Shown: positions 26,181 through 34,741 of the stretch, piece after piece
How positions within the stretch are numbered: the first letter of the stretch is position 1
How the letters are laid out: each line of letters opens with the position of its first letter
Source: Marinomonas posidonica IVIA-Po-181
GTDB taxonomy: Bacteria > Pseudomonadota > Gammaproteobacteria > Pseudomonadales > Marinomonadaceae
Direction of reading: 5' to 3'
NCBI RefSeq assembly: GCF_000214215.1
Contig: NC_015559.1
Location: 1,302,001-1,366,000, forward strand
Length of the DNA stretch: 64,000 nucleotides
The notes under the pieces: model-generated
The model's input: only the letters and a program-made list of their open reading frames with translations
What the model was told of the DNA's origin: nothing
The model's database searches: none
Position numbers and translations under genes: made by a program

Positions 26181-26894
26181 TTAATCGGGGCGATTTAGAA
26201 CAATCACACGGCCTTTTAGTTTCTGTTGTTTAGAAATAATGACGGTAAGTAAAATCAAATGATCTTCTTCTGGGTTGATGATGGCGCTGGCTTCTCTGGC
26301 TGGAATGAATTGGCCAAACTGTGTACAGGGGATGGCGGCAGCGTTTCTTCTCGCCAAATAAGCGGAACCCTTTAAAGGCAGCAAATAATGGCTGGCGGCT
26401 TTTTGGTAATACAGGGTTTCTGAATAATGAGCAGGGTATTTTTCGATGCAAATTCGAGCGGTATTCCCTTCCCATAATGGCCATACTTGAATGTGTTTCT
26501 TTTCTAATTTTGAATCTACTGTGCCAGTAGAGATTTTTTGCAGTGTTTGAGGTTGATTGGCTAAGGTGACTTTGGTGAATTGAATCGTGCAAAGAATCAC
26601 ATTGGGTGTCAGTAGGGTTAATACACTGGATTGTTGAGTCGGTAGCCAAACCGCTTGATGGGGCTTTAAGTTCACCGCCTGCTGCTCTGATTGCAGATGA
26701 ACTTCTCCTTTGATGACAAAGCAAAAGCAATTATCGGCGGGCCGGTAAAGTCGTGAAGGCGTGGCCGCTTGATTGAGGTGTTCATGGACAATCAATACAT
26801 CCTCTTGTTGGTGTATAATAGAGCGTTTGCTTTCACCGTAAAGTGGATACTGAATAACAGGGAGTGTTGTATTATGGTCTGCTTGACTCACCAT
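26181..26894 (-). CDS. Uncharacterised bicupin-like protein
   Basis: 237 residues, no exact family recognised. Two beta-rich segments resemble cupin folds: residues ~45-110 (NCFCFVIKGEVHLQSEQQAVNLKPHQAVWLP) and ~150-215 (SETLYYQKAASHYLLPLKGSAYLARRN, then QFIPAREASAIINPEEDHLILL). The usual metal-binding His-rich HxH motif is not evident in the first; no DNA-binding domain is visible. Convergent with the ABM-GNAT gene (17 bases between stops) and divergent from parC. Probably cytoplasmic. Function unknown. Confidence 0.65.
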   Translation of the reverse strand: MVSQADHNTTLPVIQYPLYGESKRSIIHQQEDVLIVHEHLNQAATPSRLYRPADNCFCFVIKGEVHLQSEQQAVNLKPHQAVWLPTQQSSVLTLLTPNVILCTIQFTKVTLANQPQTLQKISTGTVDSKLEKKHIQVWPLWEGNTARICIEKYPAHYSETLYYQKAASHYLLPLKGSAYLARRNAAAIPCTQFGQFIPAREASAIINPEEDHLILLTVIISKQQKLKGRVIVLNRPD

Positions 26895-27078
26895 CTTGAA
26901 CCTTTTGTTAGATCCATTCTATTAAAGCATGAGAAAATACCCCTTACCATTAGAATCTTGTTATGACAGTTGCAGTGCATCATGGAGATTCTTTATAGTT
27001 GTGCCCAGAGAAAAAGCATATTATTGCCCCCCATGTGGTTAGCTTGTAGATTTAAACGATAGAAGAAGGAATGCTTCC

Positions 27079-29382
27079 TTGAGTGAGTTGTCAAATTTTG
27101 AGTCTAATGAAACGCTTTCATTAAAAGACTATACCGAAAAAGCGTACTTGAACTATTCCATGTACGTTATTCTAGATCGTGCTTTGCCTCATATAGGGGA
27201 TGGTCTAAAACCTGTTCAACGTCGCATTATTTACGCCATGAGTGAACTGGGGCTCAAGGCAACGGCTAAGTATAAAAAGTCCGCTCGTACTGTGGGGGAT
27301 GTGCTTGGTAAATTTCACCCTCATGGTGACAGTGCATGTTACGAAGCTATGGTGTTAATGGCGCAACCCTTCTCTTATCGTTACCCTTTGGTTGATGGAC
27401 AAGGTAACTGGGGCGCGCCAGATGATCCTAAGTCGTTTGCGGCGATGCGTTACACTGAATCACGCCTGTCTAAATACGCTGATGTATTACTTAAAGAAGT
27501 GTCTCAAGGTACCGTAGATTGGGTGCCAAACTTTGATGGAACGCTGCAAGAACCCTCTGTGCTGCCTGCACGTCTGCCGAATCTACTGTTAAATGGTACC
27601 ACTGGTATTGCCGTCGGTATGGCCACGGACATTCCGCCTCATAATTTGAGAGAGGTGGGCGAAGCTTGCATTCACTTGTTGAATAACCCCAATGCGGATC
27701 TTGAAGATTTGCTGAATTTTGTGCAAGGACCGGATTTTCCAACAGGTGGCGAGATCATTACGCCAAAAAACGACATCGTCAAGCTATACGAAACAGGCAA
27801 AGGACAAATTAAAGCGCGTGCTCGTTTCGAGATGGAAGAAGGTGAGATCGTTATCACTGAGTTGCCGCACCAGGTCTCGGGTAGCAAAATTCTTGAGCAA
27901 ATCGCAGCACAAATGCAGGCCAAGAAACTGCCAATGGTGGTGGATCTTCGGGACGAGTCGGATCATGAAAATCCAACGCGTTTGGTGATTGTTCCTAAAT
28001 CAAATCGTGTCGATATTGATTCTGTTATGACGCATTTATTTGCGACAACGGATTTGGAAAAATCTTATCGCGTAAATATGAATGTCATTGGTCTAGATGG
28101 TTTACCACAAGTTAAACCACTCAAGAACTTTTTATCTGAATGGCTGCGTTTCCGAATTGACGTAGTGCGTAAACGTTTGCAATTTCGTTTAGACAAAGTG
28201 CTTAACCGATTGCACATCTTAGAAGGTTTGCTGATCGCGTATTTGAACATTGATGAAGTGATCGAGATCATTCGCAACGAGGAAAAACCGAAGGCCGCCT
28301 TGATTGCACGCTTTGGATTGACGGAAATTCAAGCCGAAGCCATTTTGGAATTGAAGCTGCGTCACTTGGCGAAACTAGAAGAAATGCGCATCAAGGGCGA
28401 ACAGGATGAACTTGAGAAAGAGCGTAAAACGTTAGAAGGTTTGTTGTCTTCTGATCGTAAGCTGAAAAAGCTTATCTCCGATGAAATTCAAGAAGCCGTT
28501 GATTTGTTTGGTGATGATCGTCGTACCCCAATCGTTGCTCGTAAAGAAGCTCAAGCCTTTAGTGAAGAAGATCTGTTGTCAAATGATCCGATTACTGTGG
28601 TGATCTCAAAACAAGGTTGGGTCCGTGCGGCGAAAGGTCATGACATAGACGTTTATGGTTTGAGTTATAAATCTGGTGATGAGTTCTTGATCAGTACCAA
28701 AGGTCGCTCAAATCAAACCTTGGTGTTAGTTGCTTCTAATGGTCGAACTTATTCTATTAAAGCACATACCTTGCCGTCTGCACGTGGACAAGGGGAACCG
28801 ATTACCGGTCGTATCTCCCTTGAGAAAGACTCGACGATTGTGGCGGCAGTATTAGACAAAGAAGAAGCGCATTATTTAGTCGCCAGTGATGCGGGTTATG
28901 GTTTTGTTGCGCAATTGAAAGATTTGTATGCTAAAAATAAAGCAGGTAAAGCGACTTTGAGCTTGCCTGCCGGGGCTAAGGTTTTGTCTCCTGTTGCAGT
29001 ATCGAGTACAGAAACGGGACGCGTTGTTGCAATATCTAATGAGGGACGTATGTTAGTATTCGACGTCGCTTCATTGCCGCAAATGGCAAAAGGTAAAGGC
29101 AACAAGATGATCAGCATCCCAAGTGCTCGCGCAGCGCAGGGAGAAGAACTGGTTGTGGCGATGGCATGTGTTCAGCCAGAGGATTTGCTGGTGGCTTTAT
29201 CCGGTAAGCGTTTTATGAACTTTACCGAAAAAGACTTGCAAGAATACATGGGGGAACGCGGTCGTCGTGGTTTGAAATTACCAAGAGGCTTCCAGCGTGT
29301 TGATGGTTTGGAAGTGAAAATAGGTGAAGGTAAAGCGGCTTCGATTGTGCCCACATCCGATCCAGATTTGTTCGAAGGGTAA
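27079..29382 (+). CDS. parC: DNA topoisomerase IV subunit A
   Basis: 767-residue ParC, which decatenates daughter chromosomes with ParE. The family N-terminus ([44 protein letters not shown]) requires the TTG at 27079: no in-frame ATG exists before Met28, and AGAAGAAGGA lies at the right distance. The catalytic tyrosine is in [10 protein letters not shown]. The quinolone-resistance region [13 protein letters not shown] has the Ser and Glu of sensitive strains. The C-terminal domain is shorter than in GyrA and lacks the canonical GyrA box. parE is not adjacent, unlike in many gammaproteobacteria. Confidence 0.97.
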   Translation: MSELSNFESNETLSLKDYTEKAYLNYSMYVILDRALPHIGDGLKPVQRRIIYAMSELGLKATAKYKKSARTVGDVLGKFHPHGDSACYEAMVLMAQPFSYRYPLVDGQGNWGAPDDPKSFAAMRYTESRLSKYADVLLKEVSQGTVDWVPNFDGTLQEPSVLPARLPNLLLNGTTGIAVGMATDIPPHNLREVGEACIHLLNNPNADLEDLLNFVQGPDFPTGGEIITPKNDIVKLYETGKGQIKARARFEMEEGEIVITELPHQVSGSKILEQIAAQMQAKKLPMVVDLRDESDHENPTRLVIVPKSNRVDIDSVMTHLFATTDLEKSYRVNMNVIGLDGLPQVKPLKNFLSEWLRFRIDVVRKRLQFRLDKVLNRLHILEGLLIAYLNIDEVIEIIRNEEKPKAALIARFGLTEIQAEAILELKLRHLAKLEEMRIKGEQDELEKERKTLEGLLSSDRKLKKLISDEIQEAVDLFGDDRRTPIVARKEAQAFSEEDLLSNDPITVVISKQGWVRAAKGHDIDVYGLSYKSGDEFLISTKGRSNQTLVLVASNGRTYSIKAHTLPSARGQGEPITGRISLEKDSTIVAAVLDKEEAHYLVASDAGYGFVAQLKDLYAKNKAGKATLSLPAGAKVLSPVAVSSTETGRVVAISNEGRMLVFDVASLPQMAKGKGNKMISIPSARAAQGEELVVAMACVQPEDLLVALSGKRFMNFTEKDLQEYMGERGRRGLKLPRGFQRVDGLEVKIGEGKAASIVPTSDPDLFEG

Positions 29383-29388
29383 TAAATG

Positions 29389-29420
29389 GGTTGTGACTGA
29401 ATAACACCTAGGTCACAACC
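29389..29420. repeat. Hairpin downstream of parC
   Basis: Perfect 9-base inverted repeat GGTTGTGAC / GTCACAACC with a 14-base loop just after the parC stop. No T run follows, so it may be a Rho-dependent end, a 3'-stabilising hairpin or an operator ahead of the bacterioferritin genes. Confidence 0.5.
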
Positions 29421-29484
29421 TAATAAAAGGTGTTAATTCGGCTTTGCTGGAGGTTCAAGTAAAGTCATTAGTAAGGAGAGAAAT

Positions 29485-29958
29485 ATGAAAGGCAGTCAGA
29501 AAGTAATTGATAGTCTGAATGCATTGTTGGCAAACGAATTGGCCGCAATTGATCAGTACTTCATTCACTCTCGCATGTACGATGATTGGGGCTTAAACAA
29601 GCTTTATGAGCGTTTAAACCATGAAATGGAAGAAGAAACTCAGCACTCAGACTGGTTAATCAAGCGTATTTTGTTCTTGGAAGGTGTTCCTTGCATGACT
29701 AAGCGCCGTGACCTACTGGTTGGGGCGGATGTTCGTTCTATGATGCAGAATGATCTAACACTTGAGTTAGAGGTCGTTACCAGTGTCCGTGGTGCGATTA
29801 AAATCTGTGAGGAAGAGGGGGATTATCAAACTCGCGAAACGCTTGAGAAGCTTTTGTTTGATACCGAAGAAGACCATGTGTATTGGTTAGAGCAGCAGCT
29901 TGGCCTAATGGACAAAATCGGTATGCAGAACTATTACCAATCTCAAATGGGTAACTAG
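29485..29958 (+). CDS. bfr: Bacterioferritin, ferroxidase-type subunit (no haem-ligand Met)
   Basis: 157-residue four-helix ferritin-like protein. The di-iron ferroxidase ligands are all present: Glu18, Glu51, His54, Glu94, Glu128 and His131 (E. coli Bfr Glu18, Glu51, His54, Glu94, Glu127, His130). The haem axial Met52 of E. coli Bfr is replaced by Thr52. It thus should oxidise and store iron but not ligate haem by itself. It lies nine bases upstream of a second bfr gene whose residues are the complement, and probably forms a mixed 24-mer with it, as known for Pseudomonas and Neisseria two-subunit bacterioferritins. SD AAGGAGAG is strong. Confidence 0.93.
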   Translation: MKGSQKVIDSLNALLANELAAIDQYFIHSRMYDDWGLNKLYERLNHEMEEETQHSDWLIKRILFLEGVPCMTKRRDLLVGADVRSMMQNDLTLELEVVTSVRGAIKICEEEGDYQTRETLEKLLFDTEEDHVYWLEQQLGLMDKIGMQNYYQSQMGN

Positions 29959-29967
29959 GAGCAAGCT

Positions 29968-30432
29968 ATGAAAGGGGATCGTGACGTAGTCGCCAGCCTT
30001 AATAAAGTGTTAGCCAATGAGCTAGTTGGAATTAACCAATATTTTTTACATGCCCGCATGTTTAAGGATTTTGGCTTTTCAGCATTGGATAAAGCAGACT
30101 ATAAAACCTCTATCCAAAAAATGAAAAACGCGGATCGTTTGATTGAGCGTATTTTATTTTTAGAAGGTTTGCCTAACCTTCAAGATCTTGGGCGTCTTCG
30201 TATTGGTGAAAACAGCGAAGAGATGATTTCCGCGAATCTAGAATTTGAATTGGGCACGGTTGGTGCAGTGAAATCTGCTATTGAAATTTGTGAGCAAAAG
30301 CTTGATTTCATGAGCCGTGATACATTGGAAAATATTCTGGAAGAGCAAGAAGAGCAGATTGATTGGCTGGAAACACAGCAACAATTGATTAAAACTTCAG
30401 GAATTGAAAACTATCTACAGTCTCAAATGTAA
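29968..30432 (+). CDS. bfr: Bacterioferritin, haem-type subunit (ferroxidase ligands lost)
   Basis: 154 residues, bacterioferritin fold (RLIERILFLEGLPNLQDLGRL). Met52, the haem ligand, is present. The ferroxidase site is broken: position 51 is Lys instead of Glu, 54 is Asn instead of His, and the His of the ExxH pair near residue 130 is Gln (EEQEEQIDWLE), although Glu18 and Glu94 remain. It therefore likely supplies haem sites for electron release while the upstream subunit provides iron oxidation. It converges on bfd with 15 bases between stops. Confidence 0.93.
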   Translation: MKGDRDVVASLNKVLANELVGINQYFLHARMFKDFGFSALDKADYKTSIQKMKNADRLIERILFLEGLPNLQDLGRLRIGENSEEMISANLEFELGTVGAVKSAIEICEQKLDFMSRDTLENILEEQEEQIDWLETQQQLIKTSGIENYLQSQM

Positions 30433-30447
30433 TAAAACAAAGATGCA

Positions 30448-30642
30448 TCAAGCAACTTGAAATTGGCTATCGGCTATTTTGATAAGTTCCTGATTCAGTA
30501 CTTGTTTCGCGCACTGGCAACACTTGCCACATTGACTACCAATGCTGTGTTCTTTGTACAGGGCACGCATGGTAGTCGCGCCATCTTGAATGGAAGCTTT
30601 GATGTCTTTGTCTGAGACCTTGTTACAAATACATACGTACAT
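30448..30642 (-). CDS. bfd: Bacterioferritin-associated ferredoxin
   Basis: 64-residue [2Fe-2S] protein that passes electrons to bacterioferritin haem to release stored iron. The four cysteines are in MYVCICNKV (CxC) and SQCGKCCQCA (CxxC), the Bfd arrangement. It is convergent with the two bfr genes and preceded by a Fur-box candidate, so likely induced by iron starvation. Confidence 0.95.
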   Translation of the reverse strand: MYVCICNKVSDKDIKASIQDGATTMRALYKEHSIGSQCGKCCQCAKQVLNQELIKIADSQFQVA

Positions 30643-30693
30643 GAATGAAAATTACTCTCATTAGTGTTTATATGTTTTGATTTTATTTTTAAT

Positions 30694-30712
30694 GTGAATG
30701 ATTATCAACATT
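30694..30712 (-). promoter_or_regulatory. Fur-box candidate upstream of bfd
   Basis: Minus-strand reading AATGTTGATAATCATTCAC contains TGATAATCATT, matching the core of the Fur consensus GATAATGATAATCATTATC, 52-70 bases upstream of the bfd start in A/T-rich promoter DNA. A second similar dyad, AATGAGAGTAATTTTCATT, overlaps the ribosome-binding region (30644-30662) and is weaker as an operator. Confidence 0.55.
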
Positions 30713-30755
30713 AAAATTCTTATTAACTTGAGAGTATTGATAGTTTTTTTGAAGT

Positions 30756-30791
30756 AAAAAAATGGGAGGCCGATTGCCTCCCATTTTTTAT
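30756..30791. terminator. Intrinsic terminator, bidirectional
   Basis: AAAAAATGGGAGGC / GCCTCCCATTTTTT with a five-base loop. On the minus strand it ends the frnE-like/tag-like unit. Confidence 0.88.
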
Positions 30792-30806
30792 GCGGATTAG
30801 ATTGGT

Positions 30807-31448
30807 TTAGTGCTCTTTTTCCGCAATGTCATTGAGTACTTTTAAGAAGGACTCCGGATCATGTGCTCCATGTATCATGTATTTGTCATTGATGACATAA
30901 GTTGGCACCGATTGGATGTCCATGCTTCGCAAATGCTTGAGCTTTTTTTCCGTCAAGGATTTCGCTTCATCACTGATAGAATAGGCAAGGTCAGTGTCTT
31001 TTAAACCGGAAGCCAGAGCGATTTTTTCCAGTGTGGCTTGTTGTCCTATGTTTTCTCCATTAGCGAAGTAGGCATGGAAAAGAGCAAGTACATAAGGGGT
31101 GGCCAGACCCGCTTTACTGGCGGCCAGTACAAATTGATGGGTTAGTTTGGTATTTGGGATTTGATCTTTCTCTGTGAAGTTGAATTCGATCCCTGCCTCT
31201 TTCCCAACATGTTGTAAAGCATGGCTCACCTCATTGAGTTTTTCTTGGCTGCCAAATTTTTCCCCTAAGTAGCTTTCTCGATCTGCGCCGGATAATGGCA
31301 TATCAGGGTGCAACTCGAATGGTTGCCAGCGAATGTCAATTTTGTAATCTTCACCAAGCTGATCTATCGCTTGTTTTAAACGTGAATAACCTAGGTAACA
31401 CCAAGGGCAAACGATGTCTGAAATAATGTCGATACGAAGATCGGCCAT
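30807..31448 (-). CDS. DsbA-family oxidoreductase, FrnE-like
   Basis: 213-residue thioredoxin-fold protein with a CPWC active site in SDIVCPWCYLG near the N-terminus, an inserted helical domain, and the cis-Pro loop in QSVPTYVINDKYMIHGAHDPESF. No signal peptide, so cytoplasmic, as for the FrnE/polyketide-associated DsbA subgroup and 2-hydroxychromene-isomerase relatives. Likely thiol-disulfide oxidoreductase. It follows the tag-like gene with 23 bases between them. Confidence 0.9.
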   Translation of the reverse strand: MADLRIDIISDIVCPWCYLGYSRLKQAIDQLGEDYKIDIRWQPFELHPDMPLSGADRESYLGEKFGSQEKLNEVSHALQHVGKEAGIEFNFTEKDQIPNTKLTHQFVLAASKAGLATPYVLALFHAYFANGENIGQQATLEKIALASGLKDTDLAYSISDEAKSLTEKKLKHLRSMDIQSVPTYVINDKYMIHGAHDPESFLKVLNDIAEKEH

Positions 31449-31471
31449 GAGTTCTCCTGAATATAAAAGTG

Positions 31472-32146
31472 TTAGTTAATGCTTAGGGCAAGACATTGGC
31501 TGATCTCTGTATAAGATCGACCGCTTTCCTGTTGCCAATGGTTAAAAGCGTCTTGAGCCGCTTGCCAGGCTGATTGCGTGTCTTTTCCCGTTGTGATGAT
31601 TTGATGGTGACGAAGATAACCTTCAACGTCTTTTGTCAGCAAAAAAGTATCTTTGCCCATGGCCCGTAATGTATAAGGGCCAGTATTTCCGCCTAAACGA
31701 GCACCATGCTTTTTTAGGTGGTGCCATAAACCAATAATATTATCGCTAGGCCAATCGGCAATGAAGTGACTAAAAGAAGAGTGCTTTTGTTGGCTATCAT
31801 GAATCATCAAGGCATTTTGCCGAATCGTCATGACTTTTCCTAAATGCCGAATGATGCGCTGATCTTTGGCTTTTTCTTCCCACATTTCATCATGAATCAG
31901 CAGCATCTTTTCAATATCAAATTGGAAAAATACCTCTTCAAAATTTGGCCATTTATTACGCACCACTTGCCAGCTAATACCAGATTGAAAGACTTTCTGA
32001 CTGAAGGCGGATAACCAGCGGTCATCCGAGTGATTTTTTAACTCAGTATTAGACAAGGGGCGAGACAGCCGTTGCTCAAGAGCGTGTTCGCCACCATGCC
32101 GTTGGGCGGCACGTTGGTAGATGTCTTCAAAGCGTTCGTAATGCAT
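31472..32146 (-). CDS. DNA-3-methyladenine glycosylase I family protein (zinc-less variant)
   Basis: 224 residues related to Tag. Conserved stretches: LSNTELKNHSDDRWLSAFSQKVFQSGISWQVVRNKWPNFEEVFFQFD, DQRIIRHLGKVMTIRQNA and LWHHLKKHGARLGGNTGPYTLRAMGKDTFLLTKDV. The Cys/His zinc-snap residues of E. coli Tag (N-terminal ERCGW and C-terminal HxxxC) are missing, as in a pseudomonad subgroup. It should excise methylated adenine from DNA, but the different metal site leaves the exact substrate open. ATG 32146 preferred over TTG 32149. Confidence 0.82.
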   Translation of the reverse strand: MHYERFEDIYQRAAQRHGGEHALEQRLSRPLSNTELKNHSDDRWLSAFSQKVFQSGISWQVVRNKWPNFEEVFFQFDIEKMLLIHDEMWEEKAKDQRIIRHLGKVMTIRQNALMIHDSQQKHSSFSHFIADWPSDNIIGLWHHLKKHGARLGGNTGPYTLRAMGKDTFLLTKDVEGYLRHHQIITTGKDTQSAWQAAQDAFNHWQQESGRSYTEISQCLALSIN

Positions 32147-32326
32147 CAATAGGTCCTATGTTTGCGACTGAGAACAAAGCCAGTGTGCTTGCTGCTGGTG
32201 GCCTCTTTGCCGGTCAAGTTTACCATAAGCTGAGTGGTAAACTTGGCAGAAGTTAAGGAGATTTAGTATTGAGAAAGGAGAGTTTGTTTTATAATGCGCC
32301 AAAATGATCGAATCGAGAGACATGGC

Positions 32327-33052
32327 ATGACACATTTAAGCGTTAATCTGAATAAAATTGGTCTATTACGTAACTCCCGTGGGCGCAACTATCCAAACAT
32401 GGTTGAAATGGCTGAACGTACCCTAACGTTAGGGGCCTTTGGTGTCACCATTCACCCACGACCAGATCAGCGTCATGCAACGTATCAAGATGCATATGAT
32501 CTAAAAAACTTATTGAAGCGCTTTCCTATGGCTGAGTTGAACATAGAGGGGTTTCCTGACGCTAAATTCTTAGACGTTGTACAGGAAGTGGTGCCACATC
32601 AATGTACATTGGTACCCGATGATCCAAATCAATTGACGTCCGACCATGGTTGGAATCTGGCTCGTGATCAAGATGCTTTGCGCCCTGTGATTGCGAAACT
32701 TAAGCAAAAAGGCATTCGAGTCGTGTTGTTCATGGATCCAGTGGCCGAAAATATGCAACTGGCGAAAGAGATTGGTGCTGATCGTGTTGAGTTGTATACC
32801 GAAGCCTATGCCAATGCTTATGGCACGGAAGAAGGCGAGGCTGTGTTAGCGCAATATCAACAAGCGGCGCAGGCAGCTGTGGCGGTTGGTTTAGAAGTGA
32901 ATGCAGGTCATGATTTGGATTTAAATAATGTTGAGGCATTGTGTGCACCTGGTCATATTGCTGAGGTGTCGATTGGACATGCTTTAACGGCAGAAGCATT
33001 GGATCTTGGTTGGGACCAAGTTGTGCAAGCTTACCTTGCGAAACTATCTTAA
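32327..33052 (+). CDS. pdxJ: Pyridoxine 5'-phosphate synthase
   Basis: 241-residue TIM-barrel enzyme that condenses 1-deoxyxylulose-5-phosphate with 3-amino-2-oxopropyl phosphate. Signatures: LSVNLNKIGLLRNSRG, GVTIHPRPDQRHA, ELNIEGFP, CTLVPDDPNQLTSDHGWN, VNAGHDLDLNNV and SIGHALTAEAL. ATG 32327 fits the family; an earlier in-frame ATG (32294) adds an unconserved 11 residues. recO, its usual upstream neighbour in other gammaproteobacteria, is not here. It cooperates with SerC, which is encoded at 5.7 kb. Confidence 0.95.
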   Translation: MTHLSVNLNKIGLLRNSRGRNYPNMVEMAERTLTLGAFGVTIHPRPDQRHATYQDAYDLKNLLKRFPMAELNIEGFPDAKFLDVVQEVVPHQCTLVPDDPNQLTSDHGWNLARDQDALRPVIAKLKQKGIRVVLFMDPVAENMQLAKEIGADRVELYTEAYANAYGTEEGEAVLAQYQQAAQAAVAVGLEVNAGHDLDLNNVEALCAPGHIAEVSIGHALTAEALDLGWDQVVQAYLAKLS

Positions 33053-33112
33053 TACTGAGACGTTGGTGACTGGCGATGGGAGACGAGTAATACTCAAATG
33101 GAGGAGCAGCCA

Positions 33113-33697
33113 ATGACGCTCAACAAGCGTCCACATTGTGAGGCCTGTGGTTTCTTACAATCGCAATGTGTTTGCGCCTGGGTACCAGTGCTGACAAGCC
33201 GCTTGAAAATTTTGGTTGTGCAAGATCGTAAAGAGGCGTCACATGCCAAAAACACGGTCTCATTATTGCGTCTGGCTTTGCCGTCCGTTGAGTGTCTTGA
33301 TAGTGCGGATGTGTCGCCTTTATCTCGCTTAGACGTCGACTCATGGCGTGTGCTGTTTCCTGGACAAGAGTCGATGCCTATTGAGTCGCTCTCTGCGGAT
33401 CAAAAACGTCAAATAGAAGGGGTTATATTGATCGATGCAACTTGGCGGAAAGCGAAGAAGTTGCTGCTCAGTGAGCCGCTTCTGCAAGGCTTTAAAATGC
33501 TGTCGTTTGATCGGCCGCCAGTAGGGGCGTATGCCATTCGAAAATCCCCAAATGATCAAGCGTTATCCACTCTTGAGGCTTGTGCTTATAGCATTGAACA
33601 AATTTGTTCAGAAGACATGCAAGGCTTGCGTGATTTCATGCAGCAAGCTCATGCTTGGCAATGGCGTCGACAACCAAAGCAACATCAACACCTTTAA
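33113..33697 (+). CDS. DTW-domain tRNA-uridine aminocarboxypropyltransferase (YfiP/TapT-like)
   Basis: 194 residues. The DTW family installs acp3U on tRNA using SAM. N-terminal zinc-binding-type cysteines are in CEACGFLQSQCVC, the DxTW signature in LIDATWRKAKKLL and the C-terminal RKSPNDQALSTLEACAYSI. The start is at 33113: GGAGGA (33100-33105) lies seven bases ahead of it, ruling against ATG 33098, which the site itself overlaps. E. coli YfiP (TapT) modifies U47; the target here is inferred. Confidence 0.88.
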   Translation: MTLNKRPHCEACGFLQSQCVCAWVPVLTSRLKILVVQDRKEASHAKNTVSLLRLALPSVECLDSADVSPLSRLDVDSWRVLFPGQESMPIESLSADQKRQIEGVILIDATWRKAKKLLLSEPLLQGFKMLSFDRPPVGAYAIRKSPNDQALSTLEACAYSIEQICSEDMQGLRDFMQQAHAWQWRRQPKQHQHL

Positions 33698-33740
33698 GAT
33701 GTTGAATGCATTCAATCTGACATGACGATGGAGAGTAACC

Positions 33741-34034
33741 ATGGACAAGCAAACTGAAATTGAAGCGGCCGTATTACGTCGTTTGTTAAAGCATCTGGAT
33801 GACAACAAAACAGTACAAAATATCGACTTAATGAATCTTGCAGGTTTTTGTCGAAACTGTTTGAGTAAGTGGTATATGGCAGAAGCTGAAAATCAAGGTG
33901 TTGAAGTGAGCTATGATGAAGCGCGTGAATATGTGTACGGTGAACCCTATGAGGCTTGGAAGGTGAAACATCAACCAAAGGCCACGGCCGAGCAGTTAGC
34001 CGCTTTTGATGCTAAGTCTCAGTCTGAAAAATAG
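33741..34034 (+). CDS. DUF1244 family protein
   Basis: 97 residues, helical. The DUF1244 signature LLKHLDDNKTVQNIDLMNLAGFCRNCLSKWY and YDEAREYVYGEPYEAWK is clear. The conserved FCRNC cysteine pair and invariant YGEPYxxWK are present. Function is unknown in all organisms. Its 3' end overlaps the start of lapG by 26 bases, suggesting translational coupling. Confidence 0.9.
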   Translation: MDKQTEIEAAVLRRLLKHLDDNKTVQNIDLMNLAGFCRNCLSKWYMAEAENQGVEVSYDEAREYVYGEPYEAWKVKHQPKATAEQLAAFDAKSQSEK

Positions 34035-34731
34035 TTCACGCCAGAAAGGCCAATATAGTCTTTGGTCTGGTCAAGTGTTTAATAGCAAGCCTTTCATCGG
34101 CTTGCTTTTGCTCGCATGTCTAATATCTTCTCTTTATGTGTACGCTGGCATATCGGATAAATATCGCAAGCTTGCTAAACAGGCTGGCGAGGTTTATGGC
34201 GTAGAGGCTGAAAAGCGTGTACTTGCTTGGCGACGTTTAATCGATGAATCAAAGGATCTACCGATAGTCGATAAGCTCGCCAAAGTGAACAATTTTTTCA
34301 ATCAAATGGATTTTGTGGATGATTTAGATTTGTGGGGGAAAGAGGATTATTGGGCGACCCCCATTGAGTTTTTAGGCAAGCGAGCTGGGGATTGCGAAGA
34401 TTTTACTATTGCCAAATATTTTACCTTGCGTGAGTTGGGAGTAATGGATGACAAACTGCGTTTGGTGTACGTCAAAGCGTTACGTTTAAATCAGCATCAT
34501 ATGGTGTTGGCGTATTATCATAAGCCTACTTCCATTCCTGTGCTGTTGGATAATTTAGATAAAGAGTTGAAGCCCGCGTCAAAACGCAACGATTTGTTGC
34601 CCATATATTCGTTTAATGCCGAGAACCTTTGGCTTTCAAAAGAAAAAGGGCGTGGTGTCTTGGTTGGAGGCGCTTCGCGCCTAAGCTTGTGGACAGATTT
34701 AAATGATCGTTTAAACACGATTTCAAATTAG
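34009..34731 (+). CDS. lapG: Periplasmic cysteine protease LapG (BTLCP family)
   Basis: 240 residues; transglutaminase-like protease that clips the N-terminus of giant RTX adhesins and frees the biofilm cell. An N-terminal hydrophobic segment (~residues 28-46, FIGLLLLACLISSLYVYA) directs export. The catalytic triad is visible: Cys in GDCEDFTIAKYF, His in NQHHMVLAYY and Asp in PVLLDNLD. A calcium-binding DDLDLWGKEDYW segment precedes the Cys. It is followed ten bases later by lapD, its inhibitor. The adhesin substrate is not in this window. Confidence 0.92.
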   Translation: MLSLSLKNSSRQKGQYSLWSGQVFNSKPFIGLLLLACLISSLYVYAGISDKYRKLAKQAGEVYGVEAEKRVLAWRRLIDESKDLPIVDKLAKVNNFFNQMDFVDDLDLWGKEDYWATPIEFLGKRAGDCEDFTIAKYFTLRELGVMDDKLRLVYVKALRLNQHHMVLAYYHKPTSIPVLLDNLDKELKPASKRNDLLPIYSFNAENLWLSKEKGRGVLVGGASRLSLWTDLNDRLNTISN

Positions 34732-34741
34732 GAGAACTTGG

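Noticed and set aside
30644..30662. Primary Fur operator overlapping the bfd start
   Set aside because: The dyad is partial and includes the ribosome-binding sequence GAGAG, so base similarity may come from translation signals.
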